From JANQPD01 sp963715655 (GTDB lineage Bacteria > Bacteroidota > Bacteroidia > Flavobacteriales > Schleiferiaceae): 64,000 nt of DNA. The position numbers and the translations under genes were made by a program. The notes below the pieces were generated by a model. That model saw only the letters and a list, made by a program, of their open reading frames with translations. It did no database searches and was not told the origin of the DNA. Location of the stretch: the NCBI GenBank assembly GCA_963715655.1, contig OY970262.1:310001-374000 (forward strand), in the 5' to 3' direction. Shown here in pieces: positions 9,728 through 18,055 of the stretch (the stretch's first letter is position 1; each line of letters begins with the position of its first letter).

Positions 9728-9911
9728 TCCATACATAAAGTATTCTACCATGGCCATTACAATGGGCGTGGTTATAGGTTTGGGTACGTGGCTTGGCGTT
9801 TATTTAGATGAAAATTATGGTGGTGAATTTCCTACGTACACCTTAATCTGTTCGTTACTATCCATTGGCCTTGCCTTGTATTTAGCGTTAAAAGATGTAC
9901 TTAAGAAATAG
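9675..9911 (+). CDS. atpZ: AtpZ/AtpI-like accessory protein of F1Fo ATP synthase
   Basis: 78 aa with two hydrophobic helices (about residues 25-45 and 53-72) separated by the motif GTWLGVYLDENYG, characteristic of the AtpZ/AtpI family. These proteins assist c-ring assembly or Mg2+/Ca2+ handling next to the Fo sector. The gene overlaps the bactofilin gene by 53 bases and is followed 3 bases later by the next membrane protein gene. In related genomes it directly leads into atpB; here about 2.4 kb of extra sequence intervenes. Confidence 0.85.
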   Translation: MNEKKKETRLTGKGKALNPYIKYSTMAITMGVVIGLGTWLGVYLDENYGGEFPTYTLICSLLSIGLALYLALKDVLKK

Positions 9912-9914
9912 TGT

Positions 9915-10334
9915 ATGCTTAAGCGTTTTTTTCGGTTTTTTCTTGTTTCAGCGGTTTTAGGTGCTTTATTGTTGGTGGCACTTTGGTTTTTTCTGCCAAA
10001 GCTTGGCTACGCGTTTATGCCCATTTTTATTCATTACGCTGTTTTTTCTTATGTGCTTACGCAGATAAGTTATTTCACCGTATTGTACATCCATAAAAGA
10101 AATAAAAACCATACGGGTTTTGCTTTTTTAGGTTTGGTACTCATTAAAATGGCTATTGCTGCTATTTATATTATTCCGCAGCTTAAAGCACAGCAGGAAA
10201 TTAAATTCTATTTAATGTTTGGCTTTTTTGGCTTGTACTTTTTCTATTTGTTTTTAGAGGCACGGGCTTTAATGGTACTTTTAAACAACCAAGTGTATAA
10301 TTCTGCTGAAACCATTAAAACCGATAAGGAATAA
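9915..10334 (+). CDS. DUF6168-like four-helix membrane protein (AtpI position)
   Basis: 139 aa with four transmembrane segments (about residues 5-27, 33-54, 68-87 and 96-118) and a short charged C-terminus. Size, topology and position between atpZ and the ATP synthase genes match the small membrane protein usual at this place in Flavobacteriales (DUF6168, occupying the AtpI position). Its role in ATP synthase biogenesis is inferred from position only. It starts 3 bases after the atpZ stop, so it is in the same transcript. Confidence 0.7.
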   Translation: MLKRFFRFFLVSAVLGALLLVALWFFLPKLGYAFMPIFIHYAVFSYVLTQISYFTVLYIHKRNKNHTGFAFLGLVLIKMAIAAIYIIPQLKAQQEIKFYLMFGFFGLYFFYLFLEARALMVLLNNQVYNSAETIKTDKE

Positions 10335-10361
10335 AAAATAAACCTTTTTTAACCCAATATT

Positions 10362-11042
10362 TTGAAGTCATCCCTTACCGCAGTATTCCTTTTTTTAGCT
10401 ACCGTTTGCAGCACAGTTAGTATGCAAGCACAAGTAAATTACCGTGTAAAAACAGCCGCCTTTTATTCGGTGGAATATCTTTTTAAAGATTCGTGGGGAG
10501 CCAATGACATATCGGGCACAGCCTATACCTATCAACTCAGTATTGGTGCGCGCAAACAGAAAGTATTGAGTGCTAATTCAAAAATGCATTACGGTGTAGA
10601 TATTGGCAGTTTTGTGTATCATCGAAGTTTTAATCAGAACCAGTTTGGTTCTGTAGATCCGTTTTTTGGTTTTGTTAGAAATCCTTATCAAATGAGGAAC
10701 TATCAAGACATTGCAATTAGTGTGGCGCTGCCGCTGGAGTTTTCTATATCCTTGGGTAAGCGCGCCATTTTGTTGAATAATGCGTTGGGAGCATACGTTC
10801 CGGTATATCGTTTTACTGCTAGAAATAACGGTCGGGGGCAAGAGGAAAAAACTTCTGATTGGAATTACCAACCCATATTGAACTATGTATATACAGCCGA
10901 AGCCTTGGTGGCTTTTGCTTTTAACGCACGCTACAAAATACATTCACTTGCCGTAGGCCCTGCTATTTTGCTTGAAACAAGAGATTTCACCACCGAAACG
11001 TTTAAGTATTCTTTTGGTTTGGCGGTGCAAATGCGGTTTTAA
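10362..11042 (+). CDS. Outer-membrane-type beta-barrel protein, 226 aa
   Basis: Starts with TTG (10362), which gives a good signal peptide (KSSLTAVFLFLATVCSTVSMQAQ). The mature part alternates hydrophobic residues and aromatic girdles and ends in ...QMRF, the usual C-terminal Phe of a beta-barrel. No specific family is recognised. The stop codon TAA is completed by the first two bases of the MITE-like element at 11041, so the element was inserted exactly at the gene's end, or the original stop was lost. The gene is an insertion in the otherwise conserved atpZ-DUF6168-atpB order. Confidence 0.7.
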   Translation: MKSSLTAVFLFLATVCSTVSMQAQVNYRVKTAAFYSVEYLFKDSWGANDISGTAYTYQLSIGARKQKVLSANSKMHYGVDIGSFVYHRSFNQNQFGSVDPFFGFVRNPYQMRNYQDIAISVALPLEFSISLGKRAILLNNALGAYVPVYRFTARNNGRGQEEKTSDWNYQPILNYVYTAEALVAFAFNARYKIHSLAVGPAILLETRDFTTETFKYSFGLAVQMRF

Positions 11043-11262
11043 CCTGAGTTCGATTAATACTAAAAATGAATTAATCTGATAGCTAGTGGTTTAATAGTTT
11101 TAAAAGGGCAACCTAGCCCCCCAACCCCGCCTTGGCGGGGGAGTTGCGACACATGCAGCTAACTCCCCCTTCGTTGAAAATGCTGCTTTAGCAGTAGGGG
11201 TTGGGGGGCTTTAGAATAGTTTAAATGCTCATATTTAGTTATATGAAAATCGAACTCAGGTT
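11041..11262. mobile_element. MITE-like palindromic element, copy 1 (222 bp)
   Basis: Bounded by perfect 15-bp terminal inverted repeats (AACCTGAGTTCGATT at the left, its complement at the right). The interior holds a large C/G hairpin (agccccccaacccc ... ggggttggggggct). There is no open frame. Copy 2 at 12080-12273 has the same ends and a shorter interior. The flanking bases (TTT left, TTA right) give no clean target duplication. Confidence 0.8.
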
Positions 11263-11306
11263 TTAGTAAACGTAGGGTAAGTCAGTACTCAATAAATTAA
11301 ATCAAA

Positions 11307-11888
11307 ATGAAAGTCAAAACAATTTTCTTTCTGCTTACAGTTTGTTATCAAAGTCTTTCTGCCCAATCTAATTTTCAAAAAACCTTGGCCGACTCTGCCC
11401 TAACCCTTACCAAACAAAAAGTAACCTACGACCCTACTTACTATTCCATTAAGTATCCCAATGGAGATGTTCCGTCCGATAAAGGCGTGTGTACCGATGT
11501 AGTAATACGCGCGTATAGAAAGCTAGGTATAGATTTACAAAAACTTGTGCATGAAGATATGAAGGCACACTTTGATAAATACCCTAAAAACTGGGGTTTA
11601 AGCAGGCCCGACAAAAATATAGACCATCGGAGAGTGCCTAACCTAATGATTTTTTTTACTCGCTTTGGTACGGTTAAGAAAATGAGCAAAACTGCCACAG
11701 ATTATTTGCCGGGCGATATAGTCTGCTGGAATTTAGGCGGTGGCATTACACACATTGGTCTCGTGTCGGCAAAAAAGTCAAACGATGGAAAAAGAAATTT
11801 AATCATTCACAACATTGGAGCCGGCCAAGTGCTGCAAGATTGCTTATTTAGCTATACTATTATTGGACATTTTAGGTATGGAGGTTGA
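11307..11888 (+). CDS. DUF1287 domain secreted protein (NlpC/P60-like fold)
   Basis: 193 aa: signal peptide (about 1-19, ending SLSAQ) followed by one DUF1287 domain. Conserved features are GVCTDVVIRAYRKLGID with a candidate catalytic Cys, the DKNIDHRRVPNL segment, LPGDIVCWNLGGGITHIGLV with a candidate His, and IIHNIGAG. The family is predicted to be a papain-like or NlpC/P60-like periplasmic hydrolase, perhaps of peptidoglycan, but its substrate is unknown. The gene lies between the two MITE-like elements and interrupts the usual ATP synthase gene order. Confidence 0.85.
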   Translation: MKVKTIFFLLTVCYQSLSAQSNFQKTLADSALTLTKQKVTYDPTYYSIKYPNGDVPSDKGVCTDVVIRAYRKLGIDLQKLVHEDMKAHFDKYPKNWGLSRPDKNIDHRRVPNLMIFFTRFGTVKKMSKTATDYLPGDIVCWNLGGGITHIGLVSAKKSNDGKRNLIIHNIGAGQVLQDCLFSYTIIGHFRYGG

Positions 11889-11948
11889 AAAAAGGTGTTT
11901 ATATTTTGTTGAGAAACAACACTTAAATTAGGGCAAAATTTCCTCGAT

Positions 11949-12431
11949 ATGCAAAACTTAAAACCCTGCTTGTTTTATGCGTACTCCTTTAAACTATCCG
12001 CCCAAGTTTCGCACACGCTGAGCGTTGGCCTTTTTACTTTAAAAGTGTGGGAATAGAATCCGCCAAAATTTGAACTATTAACCTGAGTTCGATTAATACC
12101 AAAATAAATCAATCTGATAGCTAGTGGTTTAATAACTCAAAAACAACAAACGAGCCCCCCAACCCCCGAAGGGGGAGTTTAACTGCATGTGTCGCTACTC
12201 CCCCTTCGGGGGCTGGGGGGCTTTAAGAAGTTTAGATGCTCATATTCAGTTATATAAAAATCGAACTCAGGTTATTACTTTAATCCTAGCTTGGGTTATC
12301 AATTTCATTTTTTAGAGGAAGAATTAGCGGTTGGGGTACAAGTTGGTCATGCTAACGAAATGGGAAATACCAAAACAGAAAGCGAGGGTTTTACTGAAAC
12401 ACAAGAAGGTAGGAGAAAATTGGTGACATGA
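11949..12431 (+). pseudogene. Decayed outer-membrane barrel gene interrupted by a MITE
   Basis: One frame starts at ATG 11949 (MQNLKPCLFYAYSFKLSAQ...) and runs with beta-strand-like sequence to a stop near 12052. A second frame (from 12043) reads GNRIRQNLNYY up to the MITE at 12080. Deleting the element 12080-12273 plus one copy of the flanking ATT makes this frame continue as YFNPSLGYQFHFLEEELAV... to the stop at 12431. This is typical barrel sequence, so the gene existed, was hit by the MITE and also frameshifted. 12432-12735 shows nothing convincing. Confidence 0.65.
12080..12273. mobile_element. MITE-like palindromic element, copy 2 (194 bp), TSD ATT
   Basis: Same 15-bp terminal inverted repeats as 11041-11262 and the same internal organisation (agccccccaaccccc ... 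gggggctggggggct), but 28 bp shorter. It is flanked by ATT at 12077-12079 and 12274-12276. Removing the element and one ATT restores an open frame, which independently supports a 3-bp target-site duplication. It encodes no protein, so it must have been moved by a transposase elsewhere. Confidence 0.85.
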
Positions 12432-12735
12432 TTAATCTTTTTGTTAGCGGACAATCATCTCTATCGTGTAACTCTGCAGTAATTACGTGGGGGTTTAATC
12501 GTATTAATGCTCATCTTTCGCAAAATCATCTTAAAAATGTACAAGACTCTGTTCCTCCCTGCCTTCCAGTTTCTTTGGTTTGGCGTTTTACCAGCAAAAG
12601 AGGAAATGTTTCTTAGTATGTAATTAAATCAGATTTTTCCAAATCAGAAAGAGCATGAATTTAAATATAATTATCTGATTAATAGCACTTTTTGAGTCCT
12701 TTATCAATTAAACTAAATAAAAATCAACCACCCCT

Positions 12736-12764
12736 TTGCTTACTAACTTTTATACATACATTTG
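12736..12764 (+). promoter_or_regulatory. Bacteroidota-type promoter of the atpB operon
   Basis: TTG at 12736-12738 and TACATTTG at 12757-12764, separated by 18 bases, match the Bacteroidota -33/-7 consensus (TTG ... TAnnTTTG). Transcription would start near 12771, about 30 bases before the atpB ATG. Because of the insertion upstream, atpB-G would depend on this promoter rather than on read-through from atpZ. Confidence 0.6.
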
Positions 12765-12802
12765 CACCGATTTTTAAAAAGGGTAACCGGATAAAAACAG
12801 AA

Positions 12803-13969
12803 ATGCGCAAACTTCTTAATTTCAGTGCGGTAGCTATTTTTTCGCTCGCATTTTTACACGCAAGTCCTGTGCTTGCGCAAGATAGACACGAAGGCGATCA
12901 CCAGCATGACGGTGATCACGTAGAATCGGTTACCGGTGAAGCCGTGCATACCGAAGAATATCCCGATGTGGAATCTAGTTCTGGAGATTACGATCCTACA
13001 CCCATAATCATGCATCATATTCAAGATGGGCATGGCTTTCATATTTATGGAGAAGGAGAACACGCGGTAAGCGTTCCGCTTCCCGTTATTCTTTGGACAG
13101 AAAAAGGCTTAATAACCTTCATGTCTTCAGAATTTCACCATGATGCACACGGACACCACGTGGTAGAGAAAAAAGGCATGTACTTTGTAAATTACCACGA
13201 AGATATTTTTAAATTAGACGGACCAAACGAAACGCTTTTATTAGATGAGGAAGGTCATCCTATGAACACGGAGCCATTAGATTTCTCTATTACTAAAAAC
13301 GTATTTTCTCTTTTCTTAGCTGGGCTTATCATGTTCCTAATTTTTGGTGGTGCTGCTCGTGCCTATAAAAAATCAAGTAGCCATAAAGTACCTAAAGGTA
13401 TTGCCGGTTTTGTAGAGCCTCTAGTGCTTTTTGTACGTGATGATATTGCCAAACAAAATGTGGGTGAAAAAAATCACGCTAAGTATATGCCCTTTTTGCT
13501 TACCATCTTCTTCTTAATTTGGATTTTAAACTTAATGGGTTTAATTCCTTTCTTCCCGTTCAGCGCAAACGTATCTGGTAATATAGCTTTTACTATGTCG
13601 CTTTCAGTTATTGCTTTATTGGTAGTGAGCTTTAGCGGTGGAAAAGCGTATTGGAAACATATTTTCTTGCCAAAACCTTGGGGTGTTTGGCCAATTTTAA
13701 TGCCTATTGAATTTGCTTCTAACGTAATTATTAAGTTTTTCGCTTTAATGATTCGTTTGTTTGCCAACATTACGGCAGGGCACATTATTATATTGAGTTT
13801 AGTGAGTTTAATATTCATCTTCCAGTCGGTTGGTATGGCAGCGGTTGCCGTTCCTTTCGCACTGTTTATATCCGTATTAGAACTTTTAGTGGCGGCATTG
13901 CAAGCCTATATATTTACGCTTTTAGTAGCGCTATTTTTAGGGCAGGCTGTTGCCGAAGAGCACCATTAA
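12803..13969 (+). CDS. atpB: F1Fo ATP synthase subunit a
   Basis: 388 aa from ATG 12803. The frame is open further upstream, but this start gives a signal-peptide-like N-terminus (MRKLLNFSAVAIFSLAFLHASPVLAQ), which is normal for Bacteroidota. It is followed by a His/Asp-rich periplasmic extension (about residues 27-190) and then the membrane domain. The essential arginine of the proton half-channels is in MIRLFANITAGH, close to the C-terminal helices. It is the first gene of atpB-E-F-H-A-G; subunits beta and epsilon (atpD, atpC) are not in this cluster, as usual in this phylum. Confidence 0.95.
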   Translation: MRKLLNFSAVAIFSLAFLHASPVLAQDRHEGDHQHDGDHVESVTGEAVHTEEYPDVESSSGDYDPTPIIMHHIQDGHGFHIYGEGEHAVSVPLPVILWTEKGLITFMSSEFHHDAHGHHVVEKKGMYFVNYHEDIFKLDGPNETLLLDEEGHPMNTEPLDFSITKNVFSLFLAGLIMFLIFGGAARAYKKSSSHKVPKGIAGFVEPLVLFVRDDIAKQNVGEKNHAKYMPFLLTIFFLIWILNLMGLIPFFPFSANVSGNIAFTMSLSVIALLVVSFSGGKAYWKHIFLPKPWGVWPILMPIEFASNVIIKFFALMIRLFANITAGHIIILSLVSLIFIFQSVGMAAVAVPFALFISVLELLVAALQAYIFTLLVALFLGQAVAEEHH

Positions 13970-14008
13970 TAATAATTTTTTTTTGTTTAATTTTTAAATC
14001 CTAATGTT

Positions 14009-14206
14009 ATGAGTTTTGCTGCAATTGGAGCTGGTTTAGCGGTTATCGGTGCCGGTATCGGTATTGGTCAAGTTGGTGGTCGTGCAATGGAAGGTATTGC
14101 CCGTCAGCCAGAAGCTAGCGGAAAAATCCAAACTGCGATGATTATCGCTGCTGCACTTGTTGAGGGCGCTGCCCTTTTCGGTATAGTAGTTTCGTTAATC
14201 GCGTAA
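14009..14206 (+). CDS. atpE: F1Fo ATP synthase subunit c
   Basis: 65 aa: two hydrophobic helices joined by the polar loop RQPEA. The ion-binding carboxylate is the Glu in ALVEGAALFG. The first helix has the Gly-rich GAGIGIGQVGGR pattern. The Ser/Thr that normally follow Glu in Na+-type rings are absent, so proton coupling is likelier, although the Gln in the first helix is shared with Na+ types. A strong hairpin follows in the atpE-atpF gap. Confidence 0.95.
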   Translation: MSFAAIGAGLAVIGAGIGIGQVGGRAMEGIARQPEASGKIQTAMIIAAALVEGAALFGIVVSLIA

Positions 14207-14222
14207 GTAGATTTTAAAAGAT

Positions 14223-14260
14223 AAAGCAGGCGACATAACGGTTGGTTATGCGCCTGCTTT
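14223..14260 (+). promoter_or_regulatory. Strong hairpin between atpE and atpF
   Basis: AAAGCAGGCG (14223-14232), a bulged A, CATAAC, a 5-base loop, GTTATG and CGCCTGCTTT (14251-14260): 16 base pairs, then TATT. It lies 17 bases after the atpE stop and ends ~37 bases before atpF. It may be a leaky terminator or an RNA 3'-end stabiliser that raises subunit c over the downstream genes. Confidence 0.75.
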
Positions 14261-14296
14261 TATTAAACAAAACAAAAGGACTATAAATTTTATTTT

Positions 14297-14809
14297 ATGA
14301 GCTTATTAGCCTTAAATCCATTGGTTACCCCAGATGTGGGTTTGTTATTTTGGACAACCGTTACATTTTTAATTCTATTGGTACTACTGCGCAAATTTGC
14401 GTGGAAACCAATTTTAAACGCGGTAAAATCGCGCGAAGAATCTATTGACCAAGCCTTACTTGCTGCTGAACAAGCGCGTGAGGAAATGGCACAATTAAAA
14501 TCTGATAACGATAGGATTTTAAAAGAAGCACGTGAAGAGCGTGACGTAATGCTTAAAGAAGCACGCGACATTAAAGAGAAAACAATTGCTGAGGCTAAAG
14601 AAAAAGCCGGACAAGAAGCAACCCGTATTTTGGCTGATGCCCGTGAGCAAATTGAAAACCAAAAAATGGCCGCCATCACTGAATTAAAAAATCAAGTTGG
14701 TGAAATGTCTATTTTAATAGCTGAAAAAGTATTGCGTGCTGAGCTTGATAATAAAGCAAAGCAAGAAGCATTGGTAAACGAGCAATTGAAGGATTTTAAC
14801 CTGAACTAA
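14297..14809 (+). CDS. atpF: F1Fo ATP synthase subunit b
   Basis: 170 aa. One N-terminal transmembrane helix (LLFWTTVTFLILLVLLRKF) is followed by a long charged helix (about residues 40-160) that forms the dimeric peripheral stalk. It connects Fo with delta/alpha of F1. It begins downstream of the atpE-atpF hairpin and is followed 5 bases after its stop by atpH. Confidence 0.94.
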   Translation: MSLLALNPLVTPDVGLLFWTTVTFLILLVLLRKFAWKPILNAVKSREESIDQALLAAEQAREEMAQLKSDNDRILKEAREERDVMLKEARDIKEKTIAEAKEKAGQEATRILADAREQIENQKMAAITELKNQVGEMSILIAEKVLRAELDNKAKQEALVNEQLKDFNLN

Positions 14810-14814
14810 GCAAC

Positions 14815-15372
14815 ATGTTAGTAACCCGTTTAGCAAGAAGATACGCAAAGTCGCTTTTAGAATTAGCTACTGAAACCGGTAAAACGGAAGTAGTAAAAAA
14901 GGATATGGCATTTTTGGCCGAAGCCTATAAAGAAAGCCGTGATTTACGTGTGTTTTTGAAAAGCCCGGTAATTGAAGGTTCTAAAAAAGTGGCCATCTTA
15001 AAAGAAGTTTTGAGAAGTCAATTGGATGAACTTACGGAGAGGTTTATTAAGTTAATGGCAAAAGGTGGTCGCGAGGGTGATTTGGCCACTATCGCGCAAG
15101 CGTATTTAGATTTATACCAAAAACAAAACGGTATAGAAGCAGCGGTAGTAACCACGGCAGCTCCGTTAACAGAAGCGCAACGTACTTCGTTAATTTCTAA
15201 ATTGGCGGAAACCTTAGGCAAAGAAATAGTATTGGAAGAAAAAGTAAATCCCGAGTTAATTGGCGGGATGATTTTAAGAGTAGATAACAGGGAGTATAAT
15301 GGTAGTATAGCCACCAAGCTAAACTTATTGCGCAAAGATTTTGCGAACAACCCTTACTTACCAGAATTTTAA
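14815..15372 (+). CDS. atpH: F1Fo ATP synthase subunit delta
   Basis: 185 aa of the OSCP/delta family. The N-terminal helical bundle (about residues 1-105, with RLARRYAKSLLELA) binds alpha. The C-terminal part contains the family signature VNPELIGGMILRVDNREYNGSI. It connects the F1 head with subunit b. Spacing to atpF is 5 bases and to atpA 30 bases. Confidence 0.94.
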   Translation: MLVTRLARRYAKSLLELATETGKTEVVKKDMAFLAEAYKESRDLRVFLKSPVIEGSKKVAILKEVLRSQLDELTERFIKLMAKGGREGDLATIAQAYLDLYQKQNGIEAAVVTTAAPLTEAQRTSLISKLAETLGKEIVLEEKVNPELIGGMILRVDNREYNGSIATKLNLLRKDFANNPYLPEF

Positions 15373-15402
15373 GAATAAAGATTTTTATAAAGCGTATATA
15401 AA

Positions 15403-16977
15403 ATGGCAGATGTAAAACCAGCTGAAGTATCAGCAATTTTAAGACAACAACTTGCAGGCTTTAAATCAGAAAGCGAGCTTGAGGAAGTAGGCACCATTTT
15501 GCAAGTGGGTGATGGTATTGCCCGTGCTTATGGGCTTACCAATGCCCAAGCGGGTGAGTTAGTAGAGTTTGAATCTGGTTTGCGCGGTATTGTACTTAAC
15601 CTAGAGGAAGATAACGTAGGTATTGTACTGCTAGGCGCTTCTGAAGGAATTAAAGAAGGATCTACCGTAAAGAGAACCGGAACTATTGCCTCTATTAACG
15701 TAGGTGAAGGTATGGTTGGCCGCGTGGTAGATACGTTAGGAAAACCAATTGACGGTAAAGGCCCAATACAAGGCGAAACGTATGAAATGCCTTTGGAGCG
15801 TAAAGCACCGGGTGTAATTTTCCGTGAGCCGGTAGCTGAGCCCTTGCAAACAGGTATTAAAGCAATTGATGCGATGATTCCGGTAGGTCGTGGTCAGCGT
15901 GAGTTAATTATTGGTGACCGTCAAACAGGTAAAACAGTAGTGGCGCTTGACACCATTATTAACCAAAAAGAATTTTACGATAGAGGTGAGCCTGTATTCT
16001 GTATTTATGTTGCCATTGGCCAAAAAGGTTCTACGGTGGCACAAATCGCTAAAACATTAGAAGATAAAGGTGCAATGGACTATACGGTAATTGTTGCGAG
16101 TAACGCAGCTGATCCGGCTCCTATGCAGTTTTATGCTCCATTTGCAGGTGCTGCCATTGGTGAATTTTTCCGTGATACAGGTCGCCCGGCACTTATTGTA
16201 TTTGATGACCTTTCTAAGCAAGCTGTTGCTTACCGCGAAGTATCCTTATTACTAAGACGTCCTCCAGGTCGTGAGGCATATCCTGGTGATGTATTTTACC
16301 TACACAGCCGTTTATTAGAGCGTGCCGCCAAAGTAATTGGGGATGATACCATCGCAAGACAAATGAATGATTTACCTGAATCTATTAGAGGCATGGTAAA
16401 AGGTGGAGGTTCTTTAACGGCTCTACCAATAATTGAAACACAAGCGGGTGACGTTTCTGCCTATATTCCTACCAACGTAATTTCAATTACCGATGGTCAG
16501 ATTTTCTTAGAAGCAGATTTATTTAACTCGGGTGTACGTCCGGCTATTAACGTAGGTATTTCAGTATCTCGTGTAGGTGGTAACGCACAAATTAAGTCCA
16601 TGAAAAAAGTGGCCGGTACGCTTAAATTAGATCAAGCACAGTATCGTGAACTTGAAGCATTTGCTAAGTTTGGTTCTGACCTTGATGCAGCTACCATGTC
16701 GGTAATTAACAAGGGTAAACGTAACGTGGAAATATTGAAACAAGGTGTAAACAGCCCTGTGCCGGTAGAAAATCAAATTGCAATTATTTACTGCGGTACT
16801 AAGGCGCTTTTAAACAGTGTGCCTGTAAATAAAATTAAAGAGTTTGAGCAAGAATACATTCAGGTACTAAGAAATAGCCACCAAGATGTATTGGACACTT
16901 TAAAGGCAGGGAAACTTACCGATGAGGTTACCGATACCCTTACCAAAGTGGCAAAAGACTTAGCGAGTAAATACTAA
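15403..16977 (+). CDS. atpA: F1Fo ATP synthase subunit alpha
   Basis: 524 aa, full length. Walker A is GDRQTGKT (about residues 171-178) and the arginine-finger segment lies around SVSRVGGNAQ. The alpha-specific region RRPPGREAYPGDVFYLHSR is intact. Forms the F1 hexamer with beta (not in this cluster). A perfect 17-bp inverted repeat follows between atpA and atpG. Confidence 0.97.
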   Translation: MADVKPAEVSAILRQQLAGFKSESELEEVGTILQVGDGIARAYGLTNAQAGELVEFESGLRGIVLNLEEDNVGIVLLGASEGIKEGSTVKRTGTIASINVGEGMVGRVVDTLGKPIDGKGPIQGETYEMPLERKAPGVIFREPVAEPLQTGIKAIDAMIPVGRGQRELIIGDRQTGKTVVALDTIINQKEFYDRGEPVFCIYVAIGQKGSTVAQIAKTLEDKGAMDYTVIVASNAADPAPMQFYAPFAGAAIGEFFRDTGRPALIVFDDLSKQAVAYREVSLLLRRPPGREAYPGDVFYLHSRLLERAAKVIGDDTIARQMNDLPESIRGMVKGGGSLTALPIIETQAGDVSAYIPTNVISITDGQIFLEADLFNSGVRPAINVGISVSRVGGNAQIKSMKKVAGTLKLDQAQYRELEAFAKFGSDLDAATMSVINKGKRNVEILKQGVNSPVPVENQIAIIYCGTKALLNSVPVNKIKEFEQEYIQVLRNSHQDVLDTLKAGKLTDEVTDTLTKVAKDLASKY

Positions 16978-16984
16978 AAAGTAA

Positions 16985-17025
16985 TTGGCGTAAGAAGTAG
17001 GGGGTTTACCTACTTCTTACGCCAA
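16985..17025 (+). promoter_or_regulatory. Perfect 17-bp hairpin between atpA and atpG
   Basis: TTGGCGTAAGAAGTAGG (16985-17001) and its exact complement (17009-17025) with a 7-base loop fill nearly the whole 63-base gap. No T-run follows, so it is not a normal intrinsic terminator. An RNA-stability, processing or attenuation element is more likely. It ends 15 bases before the atpG ATG and could also limit ribosome access. Confidence 0.75.
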
Positions 17026-17040
17026 ATTCCCTACTAATAA

Positions 17041-17901
17041 ATGGCTAACTTAAAAGAACTACGTAATAGAATTGTAACGGTAAGCTCTACCATGCAGATT
17101 ACCTCTGCCATGAAAATGGTAAGTGCTGCTAAATTGAAGCGCGCGCAAGATGCGATTACCGATATGCGTCCTTATGCTAAAAAGCTAGAGGAGATTTTGG
17201 TAAACGTTAGCGCTACGTTAGATTCTACAGAAGGCGTGTATTCTGCTAAGGCAGAAAACCCAAGTAAAATTCTTTTGGTAGCTATTTCTTCTAACCGTGG
17301 TTTGGCGGGTTCTTTTAACGCCAACATTATTAAAAAAACGGTGGAGGTTGCCAAAAAACACCCTAATGCTACCATTAGTGTAATAGGTTTAGGTAAAAAA
17401 GCGGCTGAAATTATTAAGAAGCGTGGCATACACGTGGTAAGCGTAAATACGTCCATTTTTGATGATCTTTCTTTTGAAAACACATCAGAGATTGCCAAGC
17501 ATATTATGGCTGAATTCCGCAACGGAACGTATGACAAAATAGAATTGATATACAATCAGTTTAAAAATGCTGCGGTACAATATGTGCAGCAAGAGGAGTT
17601 TTTGCCTGTACGCGAGGTTAAAACAGAAGGAGCGGCTACGGGAGATTATATATACGAGCCAAGTAAAGAAGAAATTTTAGAAGACCTTATACCAAAGTCA
17701 TTAAAAACACAGCTTTTTAAAGCCTTGTTAGACAGCCGTGCTTCTGAGCATGGTGCACGTATGACGGCCATGCACAAAGCAACGGACAATGCAAACGAAC
17801 TACGCAAGCAATTAAAACTTACGTATAACAAAGCGCGTCAAGCAGCTATTACCAACGAAATTTTAGAAATTGTAGGTGGTGCAGAAGCATTGAACGGATA
17901 A
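17041..17901 (+). CDS. atpG: F1Fo ATP synthase subunit gamma
   Basis: 286 aa. The N-terminal helix carries the conserved TMQITSAMKMVSAAKLKRA; the C-terminal helix carries RMTAMHKATDNANELRK and ends EIVGGAEALNG. It is the rotating shaft coupling the c-ring to catalysis. Last gene of the operon, with an intrinsic terminator 27 bases downstream. Confidence 0.96.
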   Translation: MANLKELRNRIVTVSSTMQITSAMKMVSAAKLKRAQDAITDMRPYAKKLEEILVNVSATLDSTEGVYSAKAENPSKILLVAISSNRGLAGSFNANIIKKTVEVAKKHPNATISVIGLGKKAAEIIKKRGIHVVSVNTSIFDDLSFENTSEIAKHIMAEFRNGTYDKIELIYNQFKNAAVQYVQQEEFLPVREVKTEGAATGDYIYEPSKEEILEDLIPKSLKTQLFKALLDSRASEHGARMTAMHKATDNANELRKQLKLTYNKARQAAITNEILEIVGGAEALNG

Positions 17902-17927
17902 TAGTTTTTAAAGCTATATAAAATTAA

Positions 17928-17954
17928 AAAGCCTCGCAGTAGCGGGGCTTTTTT
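17928..17954 (+). terminator. Intrinsic terminator of the ATP synthase operon
   Basis: Stem GCCTCGC / GCGGGGC (one G-T pair), loop AGTA, followed by six T and preceded by five A. It stands directly after atpG. Confidence 0.85.
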
Positions 17955-18055
17955 GAGTTGAAGCGGTTTCATCTAAGCAAGCTGGGGAAATCATGGCAGA
18001 TTATCTTATTTCTAAATTCATTTTTTACAAGTAAGCCATTTTAACTTATAAATAA

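Noticed and set aside
12428..12616. 62-codon frame before atpB
   Set aside because: Starts in the remnant of the dead barrel gene, with no support from composition or context.
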